A stretch of DNA of 64,000 bases from Porticoccaceae bacterium (GTDB lineage: Bacteria > Pseudomonadota > Gammaproteobacteria > Pseudomonadales > Porticoccaceae): NCBI GenBank assembly GCA_902562425.1, contig CACETF010000012.1, positions 1-64,000 on the forward strand, read 5' to 3'. Positions 35,212 to 44,579 of the stretch are shown piece by piece. The notes below the pieces were generated by a model. The model saw only the letters and a program-made list of their open reading frames with translations, had not been told where the DNA came from and made no database searches. How positions within the stretch are numbered: the first letter of the stretch is position 1; the number at the start of each line of letters is the position of its first letter. A program made the translations under genes and the position numbers.

Positions 35212-36904
35212 AACCCCCTTTTTGTTGTATATCCCTCAAGCTTTGCAAATCCTCGCCCCCATACGAGATAAACGGTTGATTACCGCAGATAATATCCAAA
35301 AGTACCGGCTCTCCTCGCTTCACTGCCTCGATTGCCCGGTGAAAAGCTGGAATTATCTCTGCGGGTTTTTCAATACGCTCAGCAAAGGCGCCAAGTGCTG
35401 TAGCAACAGCGGCATAATTTCCGCTCAGCTCATCACTCTTGAATAATTTTGCTGCTTTGGGAATGATGCGAGAATAATTGTTCATTAGCGAATTATGATA
35501 AATAATCGTGATAATAGGGATTTTCTCTCTGACAGCCGTCTCGAGATCTCCCATAACCATCCCAATCGCAGCCTCACCCATAAAATTAACGACCATTTTT
35601 TCAGGCGCAGCGAGCTTAGCACCCAGACAAGCACCTAGTGAGAACCCAAGCTGGGTAGAATGTCCCCAACCTAGGTAACTTCGAGGCTTAGTGGCAATAT
35701 AATGTGGCACCAAGACATCGCGTGTGACTCCAGGCTCATGAGAAACAATAGTTTCATCAGGATCAAACGTTTTCATAAAATCTCCAATGACCCTGTAAAA
35801 ATTAATTGGTTCATCATCACTGGATATCAGTTCTTCAAATGAATCCCTCCATGCACGTTTTTGGAAAGCAACACTCTCCTTCAAAGCACCGACGTGCTGC
35901 TCAGATCTCTGAATTCCTTTTTCTCTTATGTAAGTAATCATCTGACGCAAGACTAGTTTTGCATCACCTATCAAAACCGATTCGGAAGAAAAATAAAGAT
36001 TCACATCTGAGACTTCAACATTAGAGTGAATAAATCGTTTCGGATTTCCATCGAGATCATCAGTAGGTATATGCGCCGCGGTAAAATCTCTGGCGAGACT
36101 TGCGCCGATAGCGAAGATCACATCAGCTTCAGCCAGTGCCTTCACCACCAAGGCATTTTTAGAAAAAGATGCTGCACCAATGGCCAGCGGGCCACTCTCA
36201 TCAATCGCACTTTTTCCCATTAGAGAGGTTGTGACACGGGCACCGACCAACTCGGCCAACTCCACTAATTCTTTTGAGGCTTCCGCATATAAGCAACCTT
36301 GCCCTGCCCATATTAGAGGATGCTTGGCCCCAATAAGCATATCAACCGCTTTTTTAACTTCTGAGGGATCCGCTTGAGAGCAGTATTGAACCACAGGGGC
36401 ATAAGAAAAATCGGATATCTCCTGCGAAGCAACGTCAAGAGGAAGCTCAAGGATGACAGGTCGCAAACGGCCATTTCTCAGTAGCGTATATGCCCGTCTC
36501 ATGCGAGGTAAAAAGCCATCTTTACTGGTAATGCGGTCAGCCCATTTCGAAATGTGCTCAAAGTTTTTCACAGTATCAAAATTAGGTGGCAGAGAAGCGT
36601 AATCGATAGACCAGTTTCCGGGAATTACGAGCATGGCACTGGAATCAGTAAAAGCCTGAGTAATCCCGGAGAACGAGTTTTCAGCCCCCGCTCCTTGCTG
36701 CACACTCACCACACCCACACGCTTTCCATTAGTTTGTCGGGAATAACCATCAGCCATATTACCAGCGACTCGCTCTTGCCGCACAACAATCGGCCGTATA
36801 CCTATTTCTGCACAAGCATCCATAATAGGCGTGGTTGGAAAACAGAACAGGTATTCGGTTCCCTCTCTCCGGAGTATTTCCGCTATAGCCTCTGCTACAT
36901 TCAT
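35201..36904 (-). CDS. Thiamine-diphosphate-dependent enzyme (acetolactate synthase-like)
   Basis: A 567-residue protein with the three-domain ThDP fold. The cofactor-activating Glu sits in VVRQERVAGNMADGYSR (near residue 42). The central FAD/nucleotide-like domain covers about 190-340. The ThDP-Mg motif near 440 reads MGEAAIGM with the later Asn in YHNSLMNN, so the usual Asp of G-D-G or G-D-A is replaced by Glu. Relatives decarboxylate 2-keto acids or make acyloins. The downstream hydrolase and CoA ligase suggest that it breaks or makes a C-C bond in a catabolic route. The Asp to Glu change may be tolerated, because both ligate magnesium. Confidence 0.85.
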   Translation of the reverse strand: MNVAEAIAEILRREGTEYLFCFPTTPIMDACAEIGIRPIVVRQERVAGNMADGYSRQTNGKRVGVVSVQQGAGAENSFSGITQAFTDSSAMLVIPGNWSIDYASLPPNFDTVKNFEHISKWADRITSKDGFLPRMRRAYTLLRNGRLRPVILELPLDVASQEISDFSYAPVVQYCSQADPSEVKKAVDMLIGAKHPLIWAGQGCLYAEASKELVELAELVGARVTTSLMGKSAIDESGPLAIGAASFSKNALVVKALAEADVIFAIGASLARDFTAAHIPTDDLDGNPKRFIHSNVEVSDVNLYFSSESVLIGDAKLVLRQMITYIREKGIQRSEQHVGALKESVAFQKRAWRDSFEELISSDDEPINFYRVIGDFMKTFDPDETIVSHEPGVTRDVLVPHYIATKPRSYLGWGHSTQLGFSLGACLGAKLAAPEKMVVNFMGEAAIGMVMGDLETAVREKIPIITIIYHNSLMNNYSRIIPKAAKLFKSDELSGNYAAVATALGAFAERIEKPAEIIPAFHRAIEAVKRGEPVLLDIICGNQPFISYGGEDLQSLRDIQQKGGYGS

Positions 36905-37106
36905 AAGAACTCTCGCTGTGATAATGGAGCTTTGTTAATAATTAAGAGCCATTGTTATTTGTTAGATGCTCAAGCATAACTTGCTATGTCACACAGTCTA
37001 TTGACAATGACATATCGATTAATAAATGGATGTTATATGCCGTCGAGCCATAAGGCTCCAAGTGATCCATTATTTGCAAAAGTTCCTCAAAATTTGACAA
37101 TATCCT

Positions 37107-38012
37107 TTAATCCAAATGCATAGCGGTGTTCTCAAAATATTTATCCACCACACTAAATAAGTGATCGAGCGTGGAAGAATACATGTCTTTGTGTCTTAAA
37201 GCCGCGATAGTGACATTGTAAATTCGAATTGGTAAATCAAGTTTCTTGACTCGACCGCGGGATAGCTCTACCGCCATTGCGAGCTCAGGACAATGACAAA
37301 GGCAATGCGAGTTTACCAATAGTTCCTTTCCCATGTGCAACGAATCAACACAAATGAATTTTGCTTCATCTCTGGAAATAGGTCCAACTCCTTCGATTTG
37401 AGGTAAAAATGGGGTGTTGTCTGGAGCTTTTGTATTTTGCATCCAAGGGTAATCCAGAAGATCCTTTATCTCGATAGCCCGCTCAATCTTGGTTAAGGGA
37501 TGATCTGCACTGCCAAAAACGGCGAATTGCGTTCTAGTAAGTGTCTTCACCAACAGTTTAGGGGGACTGAAATCCACCGGAATACCAACAATAGCAGCAT
37601 CAATGTCTCCCTTTTCCATGCTGCTAAACAAAGCCTGATAATGAGACTCATAGAACTCGATTTGGATTTGGGGAAAATGTTCCTGCATTTCCTTGGTCAT
37701 CGCAGCAATAAAATTGCTCGCGCGAATATCACCCAAGCCAATAATTAAACGAGATTCAGTGTCCGCTAATTCCGCCCTTGCAAGACGCAAGTTCCCAAGA
37801 ATTCGTTTCGCATGTGGATAAAAATCATTTCCTCGAGCATTAGGACTCATACCTCGCCCCTCACGCTCGAAAAGTGGAGTTCCTAGTTCATTTTCAAGTC
37901 GTTTAATACTGCTGCTTAACCCAGGCTGCGATATATGCTGATCCTCAGCAGCTGCGTGCTCTGTCCCGGTCTCAATCAGAGCCACAAAATGTTTAAGCTG
38001 TCTAATGTCCAT
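37107..38012 (-). CDS. LysR-family transcriptional regulator
   Basis: A 301-residue LysR regulator. The winged HTH is at residues 1-60 (MDIRQLKHFVALIETGTEHAAAE, SQPGLSSSIKRLENELGTPLFEREGRG). The effector-binding domain runs from about 88 (IIGLGDIRASN) to 295. It is encoded on the same strand as the surrounding enzymes, not divergently. It likely controls the 31-41 kb unit, but no T-N11-A site was demonstrated. Confidence 0.92.
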   Translation of the reverse strand: MDIRQLKHFVALIETGTEHAAAEDQHISQPGLSSSIKRLENELGTPLFEREGRGMSPNARGNDFYPHAKRILGNLRLARAELADTESRLIIGLGDIRASNFIAAMTKEMQEHFPQIQIEFYESHYQALFSSMEKGDIDAAIVGIPVDFSPPKLLVKTLTRTQFAVFGSADHPLTKIERAIEIKDLLDYPWMQNTKAPDNTPFLPQIEGVGPISRDEAKFICVDSLHMGKELLVNSHCLCHCPELAMAVELSRGRVKKLDLPIRIYNVTIAALRHKDMYSSTLDHLFSVVDKYFENTAMHLD

Positions 38013-38156
38013 TGGTGGCCTCTTGTCAACACCTAGCAGGAAAAGGATATAACAACTGATAGATGATTTGCGTTACAACAAAAAATTTTAGAATGAGTAT
38101 GGATATTTTTTTATCCTATGGCAATCGTAAGCAGGGACTGGAGCAAAATTCAAAAC

Positions 38157-38828
38157 TTAAGTAATCCACCCACCCGACAGGGGAATGATCTGCCCAACGA
38201 TGTGTCTGCGATCTTCATGAGCTAAATAAGCGGCTAGTTCCGCAGTCTCTTCAGCTGAGCCCACCGCTTGAGTGGGGACATTCCGCTTGACATGATTGCG
38301 AAACTTCTCAGTGTTTATAAAATCATCAGGATAATATGTAGAGTTTTTAATGTAGTTTTGTGCTATTGCATTCGCTTGTATGTTTTCCCTTGCGAGTTCC
38401 AACCCTACCGCCTTTACGAAAGAATTTTGGGCACCCCTCGCAGAACAATATGCTGAATTGTTGGGAATACCCCTTAACGGTGCTGCACTTGTTATTGCGA
38501 TTATCTTTCCAGATTTACGCTCTAGCATTTGCGGTGCAACGGCTCGAACAAAATACATGAGTGGATGGACAAGCGAATTAAATAACTGCCGCCAATCTTC
38601 GGTATCTATATCCGAAACGGAACTTGGCATCGGTAATTCTGCAAAGTTAGCAATTAAAACATGAATTGGATTGGCAGAAAACACTAGACTATGTATCTTC
38701 TCCTCTGATAGCTCAGTCGACTTGTGGCAAATCACATGAAATCCCAAGTCCATAAATTTTTTCACAAGGACCGGGCCCATGTAAAGCTCGGAGCAAGTTA
38801 TAAGTGCAGTACGTTGTTCCATAGACAA
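38157..38828 (-). CDS. Halohydrin dehalogenase-like SDR-fold protein
   Basis: A 223-residue SDR-fold protein that lacks the nucleotide-binding TGxxxGxG. Instead it has T11-x4-Y16-x-G18 (TCSELYMG) and S114-x12-Y127-x3-R131 (ITSAAP, then AYCSAR). These are the two signatures used to define halohydrin dehalogenases, where a Ser-Tyr-Arg triad replaces Ser-Tyr-Lys and a halide pocket replaces NAD(P). The C-terminal part (QNYIKNSTYYP, later GQIIPLSGGW) lines up with the HheC pattern P-N-Y ... Y-x-Y-P and G-Q-V-F-W-L-A-G-G. Predicted reaction: reversible epoxide formation from vicinal haloalcohols, or epoxide ring-opening by small anions. Transcribed downstream of the second TonB receptor. Confidence 0.75.
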   Translation of the reverse strand: MSMEQRTALITCSELYMGPVLVKKFMDLGFHVICHKSTELSEEKIHSLVFSANPIHVLIANFAELPMPSSVSDIDTEDWRQLFNSLVHPLMYFVRAVAPQMLERKSGKIIAITSAAPLRGIPNNSAYCSARGAQNSFVKAVGLELARENIQANAIAQNYIKNSTYYPDDFINTEKFRNHVKRNVPTQAVGSAEETAELAAYLAHEDRRHIVGQIIPLSGGWIT

Positions 38829-38979
38829 ACCGTGCCCACCCCGGGAGAGCGTTTACCCCAAAAAAGGCAATAGCAGCTGGGCCATCACGAAGGATACACA
38901 ATTGAGAACGGTTCCTACACCTTAAAAGATCACGACTGTTGAGGCCCCAAGCCCAATTATGGCTCTAGCATTTTCTTAC

Positions 38980-39007
38980 AAAAGGAGCACGCCTCTTGAC
39001 GTGCTCC
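38980..39007 (-). terminator. Rho-independent terminator after the second TonB receptor gene
   Basis: Perfect eight-base stem GGAGCACG / CGTGCTCC with an eight-base loop (38984-39007), followed on the minus strand by TTTTGT. It lies 16 bases past the receptor stop. It separates the receptor from the halohydrin dehalogenase-like gene, at least partly. Confidence 0.85.
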
Positions 39008-39022
39008 CCCGCAAAAACATCC

Positions 39023-41329
39023 TTATCTTAAAGTAACCCTGACACCAAACGTTCGAGGCGTAAGGCTTTTGAAGCGATTGTTTTGGAACGTAGTTGGACC
39101 AACGAATGTCCAGTCATCATTATCTAGTATATTTTCAGCATACAAAGATACAGACCAATTTTCCGTAAAATATCCCACACTTGCATTTAAGTTAGTGTAT
39201 GAGGGAATCATCTGATAGTTCCTCGATGGCGTGTCGGGGTCACCGACGGTATTTGGAAAAGTGTTGGGCATTTCACCAACATACTGCATGTCAGTTCTCA
39301 CAACGACCTCATTACCGTCGTCCATAGGACGATTATACTGTGCAAAAGCTGAAAATTTCTGCTCTGGCCCCACCAAAGGAGAACCCATTTCGGCTCCAGA
39401 GAATCCCATTTGATACTGGGTAATAGCTGATATGTCCTGGCTGGAGAGATTCATATTCAATCCCATCATGAACTCATCGCTGAAGTTATTGATAAGCTCG
39501 AACTCTATTCCATTCAGCTCGGCACCGTCGACATTAGATGTAAACTGCTGAGCATCTGAAACACGGTTTCCAACCATCTGAATGTCTTCCCAATCAATCT
39601 GATACAATGCAGCGTTTGCGGTCAAGGCACCGTCATTCCAGAGACCTTTCATACCGACCTCATACATCCACAAGCTATCCGATGCAGCAAGGCAAGGAAT
39701 CACGATATCGTTTGCATCTATGGTGCTTACACCTCCATTGTTTTGGCAGCCACCATTGACCACCGGTCCACGGAATCCCTCTGATGCAGAGATATATAAA
39801 TTTGTCTCATCCGAAACTTGCCATGCCAGGCTAAACTTCATTGTGTCGGCGTCTTGCTGACCTGTTGCGAAAGGATCCGATGCATAAGGCGCCGGCGTGA
39901 AGGAGGTTGCGCCTTGAAAGACTACGGGTCCGATAAAGGCTCCCAAGCTTGACGACCCTCCAGCTCGCGAATCATCATATTGCTCTACCTCTCCAGAACG
40001 CAGACCGATTGTTCCTTTGAGAGTGGTAGATAATTGGTAGCTCATTTCAGCAAAAATCGCTGATTCCTTATCCATGTTCTTTCGGAGATTTACATAGCCT
40101 TTATCGGCAGCTCCATAAATGAACGCATTATCCATGTATCCAGGAACATCTACCAAACCTCCTATGGTTCCTCCTTTAGAATCAACGAAGGCCTGAGTAA
40201 CGCCGAAATGCCGATTGAAATCAGTCTCCCGCTCCAGATCGAAATATCCGAGTACCCACTGAAATCTTCCGTCCCCGTTAGACACAACTCGAAGCTCGTT
40301 TACCGTATTGTCCTCTTGATCTCTTCGATTTTGTAAAAAAGGAAAGGCGCCACCGAAGAAATCTGATAGGTCATTAACCAACCTTGAATCTGTTTCAGAT
40401 TTGCTCGAGGAGAAAACAAAGTCAGCAAACTCCGTTTCATAATTAATGGTCATATTGTATAGCTTTACCTCAGTCTGCTGAGACTCTGGCACCAGAGTGG
40501 TTCTTGAAAAACGTCCACCGAGTGCTGGGTTGACTGCCGATGCATCGTCATTATCAGTTTCCTGCGACATCATCATAAAACTGGCCGACAGATTTTCATT
40601 TATATCCCACGCCAAAGATGCTCTTATTCCATGGTCATTCTGGCCATTGGCAGGATCTGTTTCAAGACCAGTGTTTTGCACATAGCCCGCACCGTCCCGC
40701 ATGAACCCAGCGAAACGAAATGCTATATTATCGCTAAGTGGTATGTTGACCATACCGTCTACCCGCGTCGATCGTTCTCCGTCAGTCATGCCCACATCTA
40801 ATCCAAGGGAAGAATCGAAACCAGAAGGATCTGGCTTATTTGTCACCACTCTGACAACACCGCCGAGTGTTCCTGAGCCAAATAGCGTACCTTGCGGACC
40901 TTTAAGCACCTCCACGCGGGATACGTCCATAAGCCCTATTTCCGGGTTTATTGCACTATTTGAGCTTGTTAGCGGCAACTCGTCTATGTACAAAGAAACT
41001 GTCTTATTCACCTGGTTCTGATCATCTACAGCTGTGGCAATCCCTCTAACAATGAAACTTGCATTCGCTCCTCTATTTGGAGTTTGATAGTCAAGACCGG
41101 GAACTCCTACAGCGAGTTGCTGGGCGCTTCTTATTCCTTGTATCTCAATACTCTCCTGACTCACAACATTCACGGTCATCGGAACGTCCTGAAGCCTCTC
41201 CTCCCTCTTGGTTGCCGTAACAATTATTTCATCTAATGCGTCTTCGCTTTTGGCGAAAGTCGGTCCTGAAATAATATAGGCAAACAATAAACCTACCGCT
41301 AGAAATCCGCGACCTAAGTAAATCGACAT
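39023..41329 (-). CDS. TonB-dependent outer-membrane receptor
   Basis: A receptor of about 768 residues. Signal peptide (AVGLLFAYIISGPTFAKS), TonB-box-like DEIIVTATKREERLQDVP, plug (VSRVEVLKGPQGTLFGSGTLGGVVRVVTNKP) and barrel, ending GVRVTLR. The DALDEIIVTATKR start and 'LQDVPMTVNV' are typical of the large group of substrate-type receptors in marine and sphingomonad bacteria. The frame is open to 41374, but ATG 41329 is chosen. It starts the signal peptide and follows TTTGGGGGTATAACTATC, the same G5 ribosome-binding context as the receptor at 26713-28914. It ends at a strong terminator. Confidence 0.93.
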   Translation of the reverse strand: MSIYLGRGFLAVGLLFAYIISGPTFAKSEDALDEIIVTATKREERLQDVPMTVNVVSQESIEIQGIRSAQQLAVGVPGLDYQTPNRGANASFIVRGIATAVDDQNQVNKTVSLYIDELPLTSSNSAINPEIGLMDVSRVEVLKGPQGTLFGSGTLGGVVRVVTNKPDPSGFDSSLGLDVGMTDGERSTRVDGMVNIPLSDNIAFRFAGFMRDGAGYVQNTGLETDPANGQNDHGIRASLAWDINENLSASFMMMSQETDNDDASAVNPALGGRFSRTTLVPESQQTEVKLYNMTINYETEFADFVFSSSKSETDSRLVNDLSDFFGGAFPFLQNRRDQEDNTVNELRVVSNGDGRFQWVLGYFDLERETDFNRHFGVTQAFVDSKGGTIGGLVDVPGYMDNAFIYGAADKGYVNLRKNMDKESAIFAEMSYQLSTTLKGTIGLRSGEVEQYDDSRAGGSSSLGAFIGPVVFQGATSFTPAPYASDPFATGQQDADTMKFSLAWQVSDETNLYISASEGFRGPVVNGGCQNNGGVSTIDANDIVIPCLAASDSLWMYEVGMKGLWNDGALTANAALYQIDWEDIQMVGNRVSDAQQFTSNVDGAELNGIEFELINNFSDEFMMGLNMNLSSQDISAITQYQMGFSGAEMGSPLVGPEQKFSAFAQYNRPMDDGNEVVVRTDMQYVGEMPNTFPNTVGDPDTPSRNYQMIPSYTNLNASVGYFTENWSVSLYAENILDNDDWTFVGPTTFQNNRFKSLTPRTFGVRVTLR

Positions 41330-41374
41330 GATAGTTATACCCCCAAAAATGTTATCGGATAATTTTTTTGTCAT

Positions 41375-41638
41375 GATAGCACGCTTTCTTTAAGTTCACG
41401 CGCCACTCTAAGTTTATATCACTTTTTATATGGTACCCATACTGACAGCATATAGTAAGCTGGTATAGACTTAAATCAACTGTTTCTGCAAATTAATTTC
41501 TAATATAGTGATAACTAATCGATATCAAACCGGGAAGTTTTGATAAGATAGTATTGTATGTAATGAATGCAAACGGTGTACAAATGTAAATTTAAAACCA
41601 ATTGCAAAGGTAAGCAGTAGCAAAAAAACTGCAAAAAG
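41375..41638. other. Upstream region of the second TonB receptor
   Basis: 264 bp, A+T-rich, between the DUF3604 gene end and the receptor start (both minus strand). It includes TATAGTAAGCTGGTATAG (near 41451), loosely like the palindrome at 29012. No gene seen. Confidence 0.35.
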
Positions 41639-43597
41639 CTACTTTGGATATTTTTGGCTAACATGACTGACTGATGTTAGAGGGTTCGGCTTGTACCATA
41701 TCGGGGATGACCAAGCGCGCTCTTGAATGGTTGTTGGTGCACCTCGGACGGGTTCCACCCCTGCCCGTATCGCGTCCCATGTAGACCAACGACAACTGGG
41801 ATTCTCAAGCACCCGCAAATAATAAAATGCCGATTGACCTGGATCAAAATGTGGATCTGACCACAACGCTTTTAACTCGGTAGCTCCCTCACTGCTGGAT
41901 GCCGAACAGTCAGCCAAATCGACTGTGGTACCATCGTTGACACACCTAAATGTTTCTGGATCAGGTTGAATGCCATCGGAGCAAGAAACATCGTAAACAA
42001 ACTCTTTCGATTCGTGCCCTTCCATCCAGCCTTTTACAATTTGGGCTCGCTGGAGAAATCCAGAGCTGGGGTCACTAGTCACCCACACAAAAAATTTCGG
42101 CACTTTTTTTCCATCGGCTTGAAACTCTCCTCCCATATGCACTCCACTTTGATAGGCTTGATGTATTGCATTTTGTTCGGTCAAAATTTCATCAGTAAAG
42201 TCATATCCCGCAAAAAAACGTGGCTTTATCCGAGGCCCAGAAGTCGCAAAAGTTTCTTTTCGACGAAGTGCTGAATAGATCGACTCCCTAGTATTTTGCT
42301 CAGCCCAAACTCCCACTAATCCAGACGCTCCCCACTCAACAGAAGTTAGAGGAGAGGCCATTTCATTTGAGTCATGTGGTACACTACCGCGTAACTGAGG
42401 CGTTCCATCCAGACGTCCCAGTTTTCCGAAGTATTGTTTCTCCTCAAAAGGACTCGCCCCATTATGTCCATCAGTGGAGCCGATGAAACCAAATTTGTAA
42501 GGATTTTCTCCCGTTATTCGCTGCAACTCCAAACCTGTTCTAAGAGCATCTCTAACATATGCTCCATTTGTGGATCCTTCAGCCATGAACATGTTTCCAT
42601 CCTCACCACGGGTCGGAGTACTTTTAGTCCAAAGCTCAAAGTCGGCCCATTCATCAGTTGGCGATAAAGCAGGGTGCGTCTCGGACGTCCCTTTAATTTG
42701 CGTAATTTCCACTATCGGCTCGTTACGCATGCGTTTAGCTACATAATCTCCATCGATAGCTTTACCATCAAATTTTATCCGCTGAAACATGAGCCCTTGA
42801 CTCCAGTTGGAATTGTGTGGAATTGCTAATGATTCTACCCCCCTACTTCGCAGATCATCCATCCAATCCCACAGATCTTCCGGGTTCCTCGAATCACTAG
42901 TCCCAAAAGGCATCTCAGGCACATTTGAGCTTGCAAATATCACATTTCGGTGAAGATTTGCATAGTTGGGCGCCGAGGTATATTCATATGCGATAAAAGT
43001 CGTGAAACGACCTGGATCATAATTTCTTTCTGCTGCTTTAATATTGTCAAGCCAACTCGAGGTAATTGTTGGTTCAGGATCTAAACCTGGCGAAATCGGC
43101 TTGTTGAGAGCGTTAGCATGACCAATCGCGCGCATTACTACTCGGTTTTCATCCAATTCAGCACCTCGTGCATACTTGACTAAAGGATGATTCGAAAACA
43201 CAGTGCTGCTTTTGATCATGTCAGCTGGCACTCCCATAAATTCAGCGTGATCTGTGACGGCATAAAAATCTAGTGGGTCTCCAGAAATCCTCAAATCATA
43301 ACCAAGTGTATGCTTAATTGATTCGCCTCTAGCAAAGCGGTAGGCATCGTCTGGCGTAGCGCGTACACGCGCAACAGTAAAGGCATCATAGGAATTAAGG
43401 GTGTGTACATGTAAATCACCGAAATAAACGTTACGATCGGGATTCACAGTAATTTTGCTAGTAGCTTTATGGTTTAGTGAGGAACTTAGCGGCGCAGGGG
43501 AAGGATCGAGATTTTTGTCGACCGAGCAACCCGTCACAGTAAAAGAGATCAACATAATCCACTTCATTTTATTTAAGGTTGTTTGCTGATTCCTCAC
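41639..43597 (-). CDS. DUF3604 (PHP-like) lipoprotein
   Basis: A 652-residue protein. The signal peptide ends in a lipobox (FTVTG-C near residue 24), so it is probably a lipoprotein. The N-terminal metal-binding motifs of the PHP-like fold are visible: GDLHVHTLNSYDA (HxH) and DFYAVTDHAEF. HNSNWSQG, GFIGSTDGHNG and SGLVGVWAEQNTR follow, which are typical of DUF3604. Function is not established; a metal-dependent hydrolase of an environmental substrate is a fair inference from the fold. A second copy lies at 47619-49580. It sits between a TonB receptor and an SDR on the same strand. Confidence 0.87.
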   Translation of the reverse strand: MRNQQTTLNKMKWIMLISFTVTGCSVDKNLDPSPAPLSSSLNHKATSKITVNPDRNVYFGDLHVHTLNSYDAFTVARVRATPDDAYRFARGESIKHTLGYDLRISGDPLDFYAVTDHAEFMGVPADMIKSSTVFSNHPLVKYARGAELDENRVVMRAIGHANALNKPISPGLDPEPTITSSWLDNIKAAERNYDPGRFTTFIAYEYTSAPNYANLHRNVIFASSNVPEMPFGTSDSRNPEDLWDWMDDLRSRGVESLAIPHNSNWSQGLMFQRIKFDGKAIDGDYVAKRMRNEPIVEITQIKGTSETHPALSPTDEWADFELWTKSTPTRGEDGNMFMAEGSTNGAYVRDALRTGLELQRITGENPYKFGFIGSTDGHNGASPFEEKQYFGKLGRLDGTPQLRGSVPHDSNEMASPLTSVEWGASGLVGVWAEQNTRESIYSALRRKETFATSGPRIKPRFFAGYDFTDEILTEQNAIHQAYQSGVHMGGEFQADGKKVPKFFVWVTSDPSSGFLQRAQIVKGWMEGHESKEFVYDVSCSDGIQPDPETFRCVNDGTTVDLADCSASSSEGATELKALWSDPHFDPGQSAFYYLRVLENPSCRWSTWDAIRAGVEPVRGAPTTIQERAWSSPIWYKPNPLTSVSHVSQKYPK

Positions 43598-43660
43598 TCG
43601 GCACCTGCACGTACTGGTATTTTCAAAATTCTTAGCTTTGTATGTAATATATTTAGGTTA

Positions 43661-44506
43661 TTACTTGAATTGCTGAGCCGCAATTTTTTCCAGCCCTCTA
43701 AATACAGCTTGGGGGTCCTTACGTTTCATAATTGCCATTTGCACTTCCTGGCCGTCTCCCACGAAGAATTCATCCTCCTGACGAGCGAGGTGGGGCAAAA
43801 TAATTTCTGCAGCTTCAAACATGGTAAGGCCCTCATCCATGATGCCCTCCTCAGGACCTATAACCTCACCATCACCTTTGAGCGCAGTTGCTACAGCATT
43901 CGTACGAACTAAGCCTGGCACGATTGTGCTCACTTTAATACCATGGTGTGCTGTCTCCGCCCTGAGTGCATCTGCAAAACCGATGATAGCAAACTTTGCT
44001 GCGCTGTAGGCAGTACGGAGTGGCACACCAACCTTTCCCGCAACACTCGACGTTACTGTAATGTGTCCAGAACCCTGCTTTATCATAGCGGGTAGGACAA
44101 GCTTTGTAAGTGCAATGGCTCCAAAGAGATTGACTTCCATCACTCGTCGATATACTTCCATCGAAGTCTCAAGACAGAAAGCGCGAGCTCCAAGTCCTGC
44201 ATTATTCATGAGGATGTCAATACGTCCAAACTTGGAGAGCACTCGCTCAACAGTCTGCGGCATCGAATTATAATCTGTAACATCCAGAGGTAGGATCAAT
44301 AAATTTTTACCAACCGCTCCATCCGCCTGACATGCACCATGAACTCTATTTAATTGATTTTTATCCCTGCCGGACAAGACCACTTTTGCACCGCATCTGG
44401 CAAATGCGAGTGCCAACCCTTCTCCTATTCCCGACGAGGCTCCGGTAATCCAAATCACCTTATTACCAAATTCCTCGACTTCTATTTGATTTTGCTCAAC
44501 ACTCAT
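43661..44506 (-). CDS. Short-chain dehydrogenase/reductase
   Basis: A 281-residue classical SDR. TGASSGIGEG is near residue 20, NNAG near 98, VTSSVAGKVG with the catalytic Ser near 150 and Y-S-A-A-K near 164. The C-terminal extension resembles DHRS7/YbbO-type enzymes that act on bulky or lipid alcohols. It lies 63 bases upstream of the DUF3604 gene and follows the interrupted haloalkane dehalogenase gene on the same strand, so it may oxidise the alcohol made by dehalogenation (inference). Confidence 0.87.
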   Translation of the reverse strand: MSVEQNQIEVEEFGNKVIWITGASSGIGEGLALAFARCGAKVVLSGRDKNQLNRVHGACQADGAVGKNLLILPLDVTDYNSMPQTVERVLSKFGRIDILMNNAGLGARAFCLETSMEVYRRVMEVNLFGAIALTKLVLPAMIKQGSGHITVTSSVAGKVGVPLRTAYSAAKFAIIGFADALRAETAHHGIKVSTIVPGLVRTNAVATALKGDGEVIGPEEGIMDEGLTMFEAAEIILPHLARQEDEFFVGDGQEVQMAIMKRKDPQAVFRGLEKIAAQQFK

Positions 44507-44579
44507 ACCCTCCTCCTAAATCTATGAGAATACTTATAATATTCAAGCCTTTTTGGTTTAGATTGTTAAATCTAACACC

